From contig NZ_JAHRDV010000004.1 of NCBI RefSeq assembly GCF_019083805.1, positions 124,001 to 188,000 on the forward strand: a DNA stretch of 64,000 nt, read 5' to 3'. The DNA comes from Acetobacter estunensis. GTDB lineage: Bacteria > Pseudomonadota > Alphaproteobacteria > Acetobacterales > Acetobacteraceae. The notes beneath the pieces were generated by a model, which was not told where the DNA came from, made no database searches, and saw only the letters and a program-made list of their open reading frames with translations. A program made the position numbers and the translations under genes. Shown here piece after piece: positions 1 through 15,867 of the stretch; position 1 is the stretch's first letter; the number at the start of each line of letters is the position of its first letter.

Positions 1-3114
<3,114 letters not shown>

Positions 3115-3209
3115 GCGCCGAAAACCTCCAGGACGGGGATCACGCGGCCGCTTTCCGCGCGGCGCCGGTCATTCTGCCCGGCACTCCGTTTCATTGACAT
3201 CAGGTCGGC

Positions 3210-3233
3210 GTCGGGGAAGCGCCCTTCCCCGAC
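3210..3233 (-). other. intercistronic hairpin between rpoB and rpoC
   Basis: A perfect 10-bp inverted repeat (GTCGGGGAAG / CTTCCCCGAC) with the 4-nt loop CGCC lies 16 nt after the rpoB stop. No T-run follows it in the direction of transcription, so it does not look like an intrinsic terminator. It could be an RNase processing or mRNA stabilising element. The structure is seen directly; its role is inferred. Confidence 0.6.
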
Positions 3234-3249
3234 AAAACAGACGGGATTC

Positions 3250-7422
<4,173 letters not shown>

Positions 7423-7600
7423 CTTTAATCCTGCCCCGTCCCTGCCGTCGGACCACCCGGCCACCCCAAGCTCCCACACCGGGAAAAGGTGGCCGGGCGG
7501 TCCGGCCCGAATGCATCACGCCACGAACATCCTGACGTCTCACGCCATCTGTCCGCACCTGCCTGCAGCTTCCTTGTAGGGAAATATACCACAGACGAAC

Positions 7601-7630
7601 AGGCGGAGACCAAAGACAGCCTCCGCCTGA
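7601..7630 (-). promoter_or_regulatory. rplL-rpoB intergenic hairpin (possible attenuator)
   Basis: A perfect 9-bp inverted repeat CAGGCGGAG / CTCCGCCTG with a 12-nt loop lies 55 nt downstream of the rplL stop in the 262-bp rplL-rpoB gap. In other bacteria this gap holds a partial terminator and an RNase processing site that lower rpoBC expression relative to the ribosomal proteins. No strong T-run follows on the minus strand, so read-through or processing is more likely than full termination. Structure seen, role inferred by position. Confidence 0.55.
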
Positions 7631-7684
7631 CAACCAGATCGAAAACCGGCAAGCTCGAGGAACTCGCCGGAAAGAACGGCAAAC

Positions 7685-8062
7685 TTATTTAATTTCGACT
7701 TTTGCGCCGTTGTCTTCGAGAGTCTTCTTGATCTTCTCGGCCTCGTCCTTGCTGGCGCCTTCCTTGACGGTCTTGGGCGCACCCTCGACCAGATCCTTGG
7801 CTTCCTTCAGACCCAGACCCGTGATCGCACGGATTTCCTTAATCACGTTGATCTTCTTGTCGCCGGCAGCGGCAAGGATCACGTCGAATTCGGTCTTCTC
7901 TTCAGCCGGAGCCGCACCACCAGCAGCGCCCGGAGCCGCAGCAACCGCCACAGGAGCAGCAGCGGAAACGCCCCACTTCTCTTCGAGAAGCTTCGACAGC
8001 TCAGCAGCCTCGAGGACGGTCAGAGCGGACAGCTCGTCAACAAGTTTGTTCAGATCGGCCAT
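7685..8062 (-). CDS. rplL: 50S ribosomal protein L7/L12
   Basis: Stalk protein that recruits translation factors to the ribosome; 125 residues, the normal length. The start [16 protein letters not shown] at 8062 is the family start; the open frame extends 18 codons further upstream but without family similarity. Visible parts are the N-terminal dimerisation helix, an alanine/proline-rich hinge (about residues 36-53) and the C-terminal factor-binding domain containing [17 protein letters not shown]. It lies 108 bp after rplJ. Confidence 0.97.
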   Translation of the reverse strand: MADLNKLVDELSALTVLEAAELSKLLEEKWGVSAAAPVAVAAAPGAAGGAAPAEEKTEFDVILAAAGDKKINVIKEIRAITGLGLKEAKDLVEGAPKTVKEGASKDEAEKIKKTLEDNGAKVEIK

Positions 8063-8170
8063 GATATGGTCTTCCCAATATAGATATCGGCTGTGGTTGC
8101 ACAACCCGAAACACACGGGTCATGCGCATTTTCTCTCCCCGGACGACGTTCCGCCGCACCAGGGAACGTG

Positions 8171-8695
8171 TCAGGCTGCGTCCGCCTCGCCCTTGCTGGC
8201 ATAAGCACCAAAGACCCGGGCCAGCTGGCCGGCCGGCGCCTGAAGAACACCCGCGATGCGCGTAGCCGGGGTGGAGATGAGCCCCACCAGCTTCGCACGG
8301 AGTTCGTCGAGCGACGGCAGCTCGGCAAGCGCCTTGACCCCATTGACGTCAAGCGTCTGGGAACCAAGGGAGCCACCAAGCAGCACCAGCTTTTCATTGG
8401 TCTTGGCGAACTCGACGACCACCTTGGCCGCAGCAACAGGGTCAGCCGACCACGCAAGCGCGGTCGGACCCTTCAGCAGCGGCGCGATGCCGTCGAACTG
8501 GGTGCCATGCAGGGCGAGAGTGGCCAGCCGGTTCTTCGCGACTTTGTATGTCGCTCCCGCCGCACGCACCTTGCGTCGCAGATCGGTCACCTCGGCAACC
8601 GTCAACCCGTCATTGCGGGTGACGACAACCAGGGACGTCTCGGCGAACACGGACGCGAGGGAGGCGACGAATTCGCGCTTCTCCGTACGGTTCAC
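8171..8695 (-). CDS. rplJ: 50S ribosomal protein L10
   Basis: Base of the ribosomal stalk, binding 23S rRNA and L7/L12 dimers; 174 residues. The start codon is GTG ([17 protein letters not shown]), preceded by GGAG seven nt upstream. The GTG lies inside the string ATGTGA, so an ATG followed directly by a TGA overlaps the true start in another frame. The N-terminal fold with [13 protein letters not shown] and the alanine-rich C-terminal helix that binds L7/L12 are present. Confidence 0.96.
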   Translation of the reverse strand: MNRTEKREFVASLASVFAETSLVVVTRNDGLTVAEVTDLRRKVRAAGATYKVAKNRLATLALHGTQFDGIAPLLKGPTALAWSADPVAAAKVVVEFAKTNEKLVLLGGSLGSQTLDVNGVKALAELPSLDELRAKLVGLISTPATRIAGVLQAPAGQLARVFGAYASKGEADAA

Positions 8696-8978
8696 ATCCC
8701 GTCTCCATCATGACCCATCCACCGAAGCGGATGAGCCGGTTACCCAAGGACCACCGACAAAAGCCGACGATCCGGTTCGCCTGTCCTTGTCACGAACGCA
8801 TGGCCCACGAGCCTGAACCCGCACAACCAGCACCCTCGTCTCCCGGTCGCGCCCGCTCCGGTTACCCGGAACCGACATTGAGGCAAAAGCCACGCCCGGT
8901 CTTGGACAGGATCGGAGCCGCACGCATGCGCACAACCCCTGGAAGCCGGACGACCTTTCAGCCGCCCGGTATCGTTTC
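8696..8978 (-). promoter_or_regulatory. rplA-rplJ intergenic region, probable L10 leader
   Basis: This 283-bp non-coding gap sits where bacteria carry the L10 leader RNA, to which L10 or the L10-L12 complex binds to repress its own synthesis. Short inverted repeats are visible, for example CGGTT...AACCG near 8856-8871. I cannot fold the region by eye with certainty, so the leader is a positional inference. A promoter for rplJL may also lie here. Confidence 0.45.
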
Positions 8979-9671
8979 TCAGCCGCCGAAGGCTGCCACG
9001 TCCACGCGCACACCCGGACCCATCGTGGAGGACAAGGCGACCTTCTTGAGGTACGTGCCCTTGGCTCCCGTGGGACGGGCCTTCTGCACGGCGTCAACGA
9101 ACGCGCGGATGTTCTCGGCCAGCTTGTCGGCACCGAAAGAGGCCTTGCCGATACCAGCATGGATGATACCGGCCTTCTCGGCACGGTATTCGACCTGACC
9201 GGACTTCGCGGCCTGCACCGCACCCTTGACGTCCATCGTCACGGTGCCGAGCTTCGGGTTCGGCATCAGGCCACGCGGACCAAGCACCTTACCCAGACGA
9301 CCGACAAGACCCATCATGTCCGGCGTGGCAATGCAGCGATCGAAGTCGATCTCGCCTGCCTGCACCTTCTCCATCAGGTCTTCCGCGCCAATCACGTCGG
9401 CACCGGCAGCCTTGGCTTCCTCAGCCTTCGGACCACGGGCAAACACGCCAACGCGCAGGGTCTTGCCCGTGCCGTTGGGCAGGGACAGCAGACCACGGAC
9501 CATCTGGTCAGCGTGACGCGGATCGATGCCGAGGTTCAGGGCAATCTCGACGGTCTCGTCGAACTTTGCCTTGGCATTGGTCTTCACAAGATTGATGGCC
9601 TCATCGAGACCATAGGCCTTCGTGCTGTCCACAGAGGCGCGAGCGGCGGTCAGACGCTTGTTCTTTGCCAT
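8979..9671 (-). CDS. rplA: 50S ribosomal protein L1
   Basis: L1 stalk protein that moves with E-site tRNA; 230 residues. The start [12 protein letters not shown] at 9671 lies only 4 nt after the rplK stop, indicating coupled translation. Conserved blocks [23 protein letters not shown] (here [18 protein letters not shown]) and [16 protein letters not shown] are present. Confidence 0.97.
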   Translation of the reverse strand: MAKNKRLTAARASVDSTKAYGLDEAINLVKTNAKAKFDETVEIALNLGIDPRHADQMVRGLLSLPNGTGKTLRVGVFARGPKAEEAKAAGADVIGAEDLMEKVQAGEIDFDRCIATPDMMGLVGRLGKVLGPRGLMPNPKLGTVTMDVKGAVQAAKSGQVEYRAEKAGIIHAGIGKASFGADKLAENIRAFVDAVQKARPTGAKGTYLKKVALSSTMGPGVRVDVAAFGG

Positions 9672-9675
9672 GATC

Positions 9676-10110
9676 TCAGCCCTCCACAACCTGCAGGCCC
9701 ATCGAGCGGGCGGAACCGATCAGCATGCGCACGGCGCCGTCGATATCGTTGGCGTTCATGTCCGGCGTCTTCTGCTGGGCGATCTCGCGCAGCTGGGACA
9801 TCGTCACCTTGCCGACAGCGGCAGCCTTGCCGACCGTCTGGCTGCCCTTGGAAATCTTGGCGGCCTTGAGCAGGAAGTAGGTGTTCGGCGGCGTCTTCGT
9901 GATGAAGCTGAACGTGCGATCCGCATAGGCGGTGATAACCACCGGGATCGGCATGCCGGGCTCAAGGCCCTGCGTCTTCGCGTTGAACGCCTTGCAAAAT
10001 TCCATGATGTTCAGGCCGCGCTGACCGAGAGCGGGACCGACCGGCGGAGACGGATTCGCCTTACCCGCGGGAATCTGCAGCTTGATGTAGCCAACAATCT
10101 TTTTGGCCAT
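9676..10110 (-). CDS. rplK: 50S ribosomal protein L11
   Basis: Component of the GTPase-associated centre of the 50S subunit; 144 residues. The start [16 protein letters not shown] at 10110 has AGGAG eight nt upstream. The proline-rich [18 protein letters not shown] block and the C-terminal rRNA-binding domain with GSARSMGL are present. It is the first gene of this operon here: secE and nusG, which often come directly before it, are absent and recX is divergent instead. Confidence 0.97.
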   Translation of the reverse strand: MAKKIVGYIKLQIPAGKANPSPPVGPALGQRGLNIMEFCKAFNAKTQGLEPGMPIPVVITAYADRTFSFITKTPPNTYFLLKAAKISKGSQTVGKAAAVGKVTMSQLREIAQQKTPDMNANDIDGAVRMLIGSARSMGLQVVEG

Positions 10111-10212
10111 ATCCGGGACTCCTTGATGTTGCACCCGGACCGCGGTTCTGACGAAACCGACCCCACGCCCGAAGACGCACGGACGACTCTCCCGCGTTCC
10201 GTAAGAGGGCGG

Positions 10213-10241
10213 CCCATACGCCGGGATTCGCACAGAGTCAA
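10213..10241 (-). promoter_or_regulatory. sigma70-type promoter of the rplK operon
   Basis: On the minus strand a -35 TTGACT (10236-10241) and a -10 TATGGG (10213-10218) are separated by exactly 17 nt. The -10 ends about 100 nt before the rplK start. Placement at the head of the ribosomal protein operon supports it. Confidence 0.65.
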
Positions 10242-10312
10242 GCGTTCGCCCCTCCCCTACGGCCTTGGGACATGACACGAAACCGCCGTTTCATGTTACT
10301 CTGCCAGCCGCC

Positions 10313-10939
10313 ATGTCCCGCTCCCCATCCCGCACGTCCCGCCCTGTCGGGCCGCCCCCCGATGCCGCATCCCTTCGCGCCGCCGCCCTCGCGCATGTGG
10401 CGCGCTTTGCCAGCACCGAGCGGGGTCTTGCTCAGGTGCTCGAACGCCGGATTACGCGCTGGGGACGCCGCGCCGCGGATGACGGGCAGGACGTTGCTGA
10501 AGTGGAAGCCGCCGTTCGGGACCGTCTTCCACTCGCCGCCACCATTGCCGCCGAAATGGTGCGTCTCGGGGCCGTCGATGACGCAGCCTTCGCAAAAGCC
10601 CGCACGGCGCGTCTTGCACGCAGCGGCCTGTCCCGTAGGGCCGTGCAGGCGCGTCTCGCCACCAAGGGCCTCGCACCCGAGTCGATCGAACAGGCCGTCA
10701 GCACAACTCTGGGCGATGACGAGCAGGCGCGCGAGACGGAACTCGGCGCAGCCCTCGTTCTTGCCCGCAAACGCCGCGTAGGCCCTTTTTCCGGCGACGC
10801 GCCCCGCCCGGAAGATATGGCGCGCATCGCCGGAATCTTTGCCCGCGCCGGTTTCTCTCATGACACAGTCCGAACCGCCCTTTCCATGGACCGGGAAGAA
10901 GCGGAAGACCGCATCATTGCCCTGAAAACAGCTCTCTGA
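10313..10939 (+). CDS. recX: RecX-family regulatory protein
   Basis: RecX proteins bind RecA filaments and modulate recombination. The protein has 208 residues from the ATG at 10313; the frame is open 16 codons further upstream but that part is not family-like. Helical repeats typical of RecX are recognisable: a first unit with HVARFASTERGLAQVLERRI, a second with SRRAVQARLATKGLAPESIE and a third near the C-terminus (FARAGFSHDTVRTAL). recA is not nearby. Divergent from rplK. Confidence 0.85.
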   Translation: MSRSPSRTSRPVGPPPDAASLRAAALAHVARFASTERGLAQVLERRITRWGRRAADDGQDVAEVEAAVRDRLPLAATIAAEMVRLGAVDDAAFAKARTARLARSGLSRRAVQARLATKGLAPESIEQAVSTTLGDDEQARETELGAALVLARKRRVGPFSGDAPRPEDMARIAGIFARAGFSHDTVRTALSMDREEAEDRIIALKTAL

Positions 10940-10945
10940 AGTCAC

Positions 10946-11428
10946 ATGCCCGGACGCCTCTCCTCCCTCGCTTGCCTACTCTCCCTCCTTGCTCTCACGG
11001 CATGCGGTGGTGGCGGCACAGGACGAAGCTGGCATGGCAGCCTCCAATGCGCGCCATGGGCTCGCGAACATTCCGCCGTCGCCCTGCGAGGATCCGCGGC
11101 CTCATGGTGGACGCAGGCGCAGGGGCACTACGCCCGCTCACCCCAGCCACGCCTCGGATCGGTGCTGGTGTTCCGCTCCACCTCCCGCTTGCCTGACGGG
11201 CATGTGTCCGTCGTGCGGGAGGTCCGCAATGCCCGGGCCATTCTGGTGGATCAGGCGAACTGGAATCCCGGGCGGGTGGATCACGCCGTGCCTATTGTAG
11301 ATGTGTCGCCGCGCAATGACTGGACGCGCGTGCGTGTGTGGTGGTCTCCCACCGGCACGATGGGGCGCAGCGTCTATCCCACCTATGGCTTCATTCTCCC
11401 CATGCCGCCCAACGGTTGGATCTCGTGA
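10946..11428 (+). CDS. CHAP-domain lipoprotein (putative amidase)
   Basis: 160-residue exported protein. It starts with a short signal peptide ending in the lipobox LTAC (Cys20), followed by a glycine stretch, so it is probably lipid-anchored. The rest resembles a CHAP (NlpC/P60-like) domain with a candidate catalytic Cys in LQCAPWAR, His in DGHVSVV and a third polar residue in DQANWN. CHAP enzymes cleave peptidoglycan peptide bonds. It begins 6 nt after recX, so it is probably co-transcribed. Substrate unknown. Confidence 0.75.
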   Translation: MPGRLSSLACLLSLLALTACGGGGTGRSWHGSLQCAPWAREHSAVALRGSAASWWTQAQGHYARSPQPRLGSVLVFRSTSRLPDGHVSVVREVRNARAILVDQANWNPGRVDHAVPIVDVSPRNDWTRVRVWWSPTGTMGRSVYPTYGFILPMPPNGWIS

Positions 11429-11597
11429 ATCGGGAGTCATTGGCTTTCGGTGCGCCAGACGTGTAATGATGCAATAAGAGAGCGTGTGAATCCCGCCTCT
11501 CTGGCGGTTTTGCCCGCCATTGACAGTCAATCCGTAATGACCGCCGCACCCGTCCGCGTTCCGCACCGCGTGACGGACAGCGCGAGGAGTCGAGGCA

Positions 11598-11858
11598 ATG
11601 GGTAGTTTCAGTATCTGGCACTGGCTGATCGTTCTGGCCGTTGTGCTGATCGTGTTCGGCGGCAGCGGCAAGATCAGCACGCTGATGGGCGATTTCGCCA
11701 AGGGCATCAAATCCTTCAAGAGAAATCTCGAGGATGACGAGTCCATGGAACACGGCGCAACGAAGCCCGACGACCGTATCGGCGCACCGCAGCCGGGATC
11801 GGCCAGCTTCACGACCGAGCAGCGCGACTCGAAGCCGGTTTCCAGCAGCACACACTAA
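11598..11858 (+). CDS. tatA: Sec-independent translocase subunit TatA
   Basis: 86-residue pore-forming component of the Tat system. It has a single N-terminal membrane helix ([15 protein letters not shown]), the FG hinge, an amphipathic helix ([19 protein letters not shown]) and a polar tail, as in TatA. The loop reads GGSGKIS rather than the more common GxGKxP. tatB and tatC are not adjacent, so they must lie elsewhere. Confidence 0.92.
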   Translation: MGSFSIWHWLIVLAVVLIVFGGSGKISTLMGDFAKGIKSFKRNLEDDESMEHGATKPDDRIGAPQPGSASFTTEQRDSKPVSSSTH

Positions 11859-11887
11859 ATACCCTGTTGTCGTAAGGACTCCGTGAC

Positions 11888-12556
11888 ATGGCCTCCGTTG
11901 CCATAGCGGCCGACCGGACAGCCGGCACCGGCCCTCAGGATGCCGCATGGAATGAAGCGGTCGCGCAGATCATCCGTGCCGGACAGCGCATGGATCAGCG
12001 CGGATGGGTTCCGGCCACAGCCGGCAACCTGAGCGTTCGTCTCGCGGACGGGCGGCTCGCCGTCACACGCTCGGGTGGCCACAAAGGCTTCCTCACGCCG
12101 CAGGGTGTGATCGAGGTGGACCCAGAAGGGCGCGCTCTGCATGAGGGCGACCGGCCAAGCGCCGAGACGCTGCTGCATTGCCAGATCTATCGCCGCTTTC
12201 CCGGCATCGGCGCTGTTCTGCACGGTCATTCGGTCGCCAGCACCGTACTGTCGATGCTCACGCGCGAATCCTCGCTGCATCTCGCCGATTACGAGGTACT
12301 GAAGGTGTTCGAGGGGCAGACCACACACGACACGCGCTTGCCCGTGCCGCTCTTTGCCAACGATCAAGACATCGCCCGTCTTGCGCGTGAGGTGGAGCCA
12401 CATCTGGCCGACATGAAGGCGGGCTACATCATCCGTGGCCACGGCGTGTATGTCTGGGGACCGGACATGGACACGGCTCTTGCCCGTCTGGAAGGGCTGG
12501 AGTTCCTGCTCGCCTGCGAACTGGAACGATGCAAACTCAAAGGAGGCGCATCATGA
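11888..12556 (+). CDS. mtnB: methylthioribulose-1-phosphate dehydratase
   Basis: Class II aldolase-fold enzyme that dehydrates methylthioribulose-1-phosphate in the methionine salvage pathway; 222 residues. The zinc-binding HGH is at residues 112-114 and a further candidate ligand lies in RGHGVYVWG near residue 185. It is the first gene of the mtnB-mtnD-mtnC set and its stop overlaps the mtnD start in an ATGA. The other enzymes expected (mtnA and an MTR kinase or MTA phosphorylase) are not in the window. Confidence 0.93.
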   Translation: MASVAIAADRTAGTGPQDAAWNEAVAQIIRAGQRMDQRGWVPATAGNLSVRLADGRLAVTRSGGHKGFLTPQGVIEVDPEGRALHEGDRPSAETLLHCQIYRRFPGIGAVLHGHSVASTVLSMLTRESSLHLADYEVLKVFEGQTTHDTRLPVPLFANDQDIARLAREVEPHLADMKAGYIIRGHGVYVWGPDMDTALARLEGLEFLLACELERCKLKGGAS

Positions 12557-13098
12557 GCAGCCTTCTCATCTTCAACGACACAAAGCCCGGCGAACCCGTC
12601 GTCAACACACACGATCCCGTCGTCATCGCCGCCGAACTCGCCCCCCTCAACGTGCGCTTCGAGCGATGGACCGATGTGGCACCACCGTCGCGCGACGCAG
12701 ATTCAGAAACGGTGCTGGCATGCTACACTCCATGGCTGGACCGGCTGATGGGTGAAACCGGGGCAGGCTCGGCGGATGTGGTCCGCATCGATGTGAACAC
12801 CCCAAACCGCGACGCCCTGCGCGAGAAGTTCCTCTCCGAGCACATACATTCCGAGGACGAGGTGCGGTTCTTCGTGCATGGCAGCGGCCATTTCGTGCTG
12901 CATGTGGACGGGCGGGTGTACGACATCGGCTGCACGCAGGGCGATCTCATCTCCGTGCCCACTGGCACGCCGCACTGGTTCGACGCGGGCGAGACGCCCG
13001 ATGTCGTGGCGCTGCGCATCTTCACTCACAAGGACGGATGGATTGCGGATTATACAGGCGACGACATCGCCCTCCGCTTTCCCGCCGTGATCGCATGA
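12553..13098 (+). CDS. mtnD: acireductone dioxygenase
   Basis: Cupin-fold metalloenzyme that oxidises acireductone to the keto-acid precursor of methionine; 181 residues. The metal ligands are visible as H97-x-H99-x3-E103 and H141 (in GTPHWF). The start overlaps the mtnB stop and the stop overlaps the mtnC start, both as ATGA. Confidence 0.95.
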   Translation: MSSLLIFNDTKPGEPVVNTHDPVVIAAELAPLNVRFERWTDVAPPSRDADSETVLACYTPWLDRLMGETGAGSADVVRIDVNTPNRDALREKFLSEHIHSEDEVRFFVHGSGHFVLHVDGRVYDIGCTQGDLISVPTGTPHWFDAGETPDVVALRIFTHKDGWIADYTGDDIALRFPAVIA

Positions 13099-13811
13099 GC
13101 ATACAGCCTTCTTCTCCTTCGGTTGTCCTTCTCGACATCGAGGGCACCACTCTGCCCGTGGCCTTCGTCCACAAGGTGCTGTTCCCTTACGCCCGTCGCA
13201 CGTTGCCGGACCTGATCCGCACACAGGCCGACAACCCGGTCGTCGCACAGGCGCTTGAGGAGATCCGCGCCGCCGCTCCCGGACGTGACCCGATGGAGCA
13301 ACTGACGGCCTGGATGGATGCGGATGCCAAGGTGGCCCCACTCAAAGCTCTGCAAGGTCTCGCCTGGGCCGAAGGTTATGCTTCCGGCGAACTCGTGGCG
13401 ACGCTATTTGCTGATGTTCCGGCCGCGTTGCGAACGTGGAAAGACGCGGGCCTGACACTGGCTGTCTATTCCTCCGGCTCAGCCCCGGCGCAGCGGCTGA
13501 TCTACGGCCACACCACCGATGGCGATCTCACCCCCCTGTTCGATGCCTTTCTCGATCTGGAAATGGGCGGCAAGAAGGAAAGCGCCAGCTACCGCGCCAT
13601 CCTCACCCATGAAGGATGGCAGGCCACAGACGTCCTGTTCGTCTCCGACGTAGTGGCGGAACTCGATGCTGCCCGCGAGGCCGGGCTGCGCACCTGCCAG
13701 ATGGTGCGCCCCGAAGACGGCACCGTCGCGGGAGACCGTCATCCCGTCGCCCATTCCCTCGATGACGTGGCGCGACTCTTTCATTTGCCGGACCCGGCCT
13801 CCCGGACATGA
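13095..13811 (+). CDS. mtnC: enolase-phosphatase E1
   Basis: HAD-superfamily enzyme that enolises and dephosphorylates 2,3-diketo-5-methylthiopentyl-1-phosphate, supplying the MtnD substrate; 238 residues. The nucleophile motif is LLDIEGTT with Asp14 and Glu16; motif II SSGSAPAQ and motif III (VLFVSDVVAELDAAR) follow in order. ATGA overlaps link it to mtnD before and ribF after it. Confidence 0.94.
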   Translation: MSIQPSSPSVVLLDIEGTTLPVAFVHKVLFPYARRTLPDLIRTQADNPVVAQALEEIRAAAPGRDPMEQLTAWMDADAKVAPLKALQGLAWAEGYASGELVATLFADVPAALRTWKDAGLTLAVYSSGSAPAQRLIYGHTTDGDLTPLFDAFLDLEMGGKKESASYRAILTHEGWQATDVLFVSDVVAELDAAREAGLRTCQMVRPEDGTVAGDRHPVAHSLDDVARLFHLPDPASRT

Positions 13812-14749
13812 GGGCGCATCTTCACACCGACTGGCGCGCCATCCCCGAGGAGGCGCGGGGCGCGGTCGCGGCCCTTGGCAATTTCGACGGGGTCCATCTG
13901 GGCCATGCCCATCTGGTCCATACACTCCACATGGCGCGACCGGACGAGCCGCTGGCCGTCGTCACGTTCGAGCCGCATCCACGCGAGCTTTTCCGCCCCC
14001 AGGACCCACCCTTCCGCCTGACGCTGAGTGAGGAGCGTTTTGCCGCTCTGGCCGCGCTGGGTGTGAAACACGTGTTCCAGATCCGCTTTGACGAGGCCTT
14101 CTCCAAGATGCCCGCCGAGCGCTTCGTCTCCGACGTTTTGCATGATGCGCTCGGACTGCGTCACGTCGCCTGTGGGCACGATTTCGCCTTCGGCTACAGA
14201 CGCGGCGGCAACACGGACTTTCTGGCCGAACGCGCCACCGAACTGGGTATGGGCTTTACGCAGGTTCCCGCCCTGACCGACGCCAATGGCCCCTATTCCT
14301 CCACCCGCATCCGCCGCCTGCTGCAGGATGGCTATCCGGAACGGGCCGCGCAGGAACTCGGGCGGCCGTGGTCCATTCGTGGTGAGGTGCATCATGGGGA
14401 CAAGCGCGGGCGGCTTCTGGGTTTCCCCACCGCCAATATCCCCCTTGGACGGCACCTCGAACCCGCACGCGGCGTTTATGCCGTAACCGCCCGATTGCCG
14501 AATGGGCGTGCGCGGTTCGGGGTCGCCAATATCGGACGACGCCCGACCATCAATGACGGGCAGGAAAGCCGGCTGGAGGTCAATCTGTTCGATTTCGAGG
14601 GCGATCTCTACGGCACCACCCTCTCTGTCGCCCTGCACGCTCTTCTCCGCCCCGAGCGCAAGTTTGATGGGCTGGACGCGTTGAAGGAGCAGATCGCCCG
14701 CGACGCGCAGGAAGCCCGCATGCTGCTGGAAGCGGAACTCTCGGTCTGA
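13808..14749 (+). CDS. ribF: bifunctional riboflavin kinase / FAD synthetase
   Basis: Converts riboflavin to FMN and FMN to FAD; 313 residues, the usual size. The N-terminal adenylyltransferase has GNFDGVHLGH at residues 24-33; the C-terminal kinase domain has GFPTANIPL, GVANIGRRPT and the acidic VNLFDFEGDLYG. It overlaps mtnC by ATGA, so it is translated from the same message although it belongs to cofactor rather than methionine metabolism. Confidence 0.95.
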   Translation: MRAHLHTDWRAIPEEARGAVAALGNFDGVHLGHAHLVHTLHMARPDEPLAVVTFEPHPRELFRPQDPPFRLTLSEERFAALAALGVKHVFQIRFDEAFSKMPAERFVSDVLHDALGLRHVACGHDFAFGYRRGGNTDFLAERATELGMGFTQVPALTDANGPYSSTRIRRLLQDGYPERAAQELGRPWSIRGEVHHGDKRGRLLGFPTANIPLGRHLEPARGVYAVTARLPNGRARFGVANIGRRPTINDGQESRLEVNLFDFEGDLYGTTLSVALHALLRPERKFDGLDALKEQIARDAQEARMLLEAELSV

Positions 14750-14767
14750 GGCTGTAGCGGGTCCGCG

Positions 14768-15280
14768 TCAGTCCGGCGCGCCCGCGAAGTCCTTCTGCCA
14801 GACCGTTGCCTTGCGTTCGGGCGGATTGGTGTTGCACGAAACCAGATAGACCCCGAGCACGAACGTGAAATTGGCCAGCGTGTTGAACCACGGCGCCAGC
14901 GCATATAGCCCCGGCACACCCGTTCCCTGCCACGCGACATAGGCCAGAAACACCAGCGAGATCGGACGCAGACCGAGAAACATGGTCCGCAGCGGATTCA
15001 CGAATCCCGGGCGGATAAGCGCGCGCAGTCGATTCACGCCGATATAGAACGACACCCACATGAACCAGATGAGGCCGTCGAACAGGACGTCCATCATGCC
15101 CATGTGAAAGAAGACGACCATCGCCACGGTCGCGGCCGCTGACAGCATGAGCGAACCGAACAGCAGACTCATGCCCAGCTCGAACGCGGGCAGGCGTTCG
15201 GGCAGACGGTCAGCGAGAGGTTGAAAGACCCGATCGAGAATCCACAGATCGACCTTCGATATTCCCTCGCCCGCCGTCAT
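14768..15280 (-). CDS. membrane protein of unknown function
   Basis: 170 residues with about four hydrophobic helices (around residues 32-62, 62-80, 98-118 and 124-145). No family is recognised. It begins 12 nt after the end of the YidB-like gene and is probably co-transcribed with it. Confidence 0.7.
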   Translation of the reverse strand: MTAGEGISKVDLWILDRVFQPLADRLPERLPAFELGMSLLFGSLMLSAAATVAMVVFFHMGMMDVLFDGLIWFMWVSFYIGVNRLRALIRPGFVNPLRTMFLGLRPISLVFLAYVAWQGTGVPGLYALAPWFNTLANFTFVLGVYLVSCNTNPPERKATVWQKDFAGAPD

Positions 15281-15292
15281 GCCGCGCTCCGC

Positions 15293-15634
15293 TCAGGCCT
15301 CGCCTTGCGGCGTCTTGCTGTCAACGGCGCCCGGAAGGAAATGCGCGAGTGCGGGCAGAAGCGAATCGGCGGGGAGACCCGTTTTTGCGACCAGCGCCTG
15401 CACCTCGGAATTGCCAAGCACCTGACGCAGTTCATCGGGTGTGATGGGCAGATTTTCGCCGTTACCGACCCAGGAGCGGACCTTGTCACCCAGTCCGGCA
15501 TCATCGGCCTTGGCCACCAGTGCCTGAATGGTGGCCGGCTGAAGCAACGACTGAAGCTGATCGTTCAGCTTCGCGTGTAGATCCATACCCATCGCGTTGC
15601 CCACACGGTCCACGATATCGGTGAAAAGTCCCAC
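15293..15634 (-). CDS. YidB-family protein (DUF937-like)
   Basis: 113 residues. The pattern of short helices with GLGDKVRSWVGNGENLPITP and LPADSLLPALAHFLPGAVD is typical of YidB/DUF937 proteins, whose function is not established. First of two genes on this strand. Confidence 0.8.
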   Translation of the reverse strand: MGLFTDIVDRVGNAMGMDLHAKLNDQLQSLLQPATIQALVAKADDAGLGDKVRSWVGNGENLPITPDELRQVLGNSEVQALVAKTGLPADSLLPALAHFLPGAVDSKTPQGEA

Positions 15635-15867
15635 TGCCGTCCTCCCTCACATTCCCTGAGCCCATACCCGTCATGCGGGCGGTTCCACCGTGTTCGTAGC
15701 GCATCCGCAAGGGATTGGCGACAGGCCGCACACGCGATACGCTGACACTTGGAACTGTCGGGCTTCGGTATGGAAATGGCAGTCATGCGGTCTTGACCAC
15801 AAGACACGTTGCTCAACCGAGGTATCCATAGTCATCCGTTCCATGCCCTCCTGATCAGGCAGACCTT

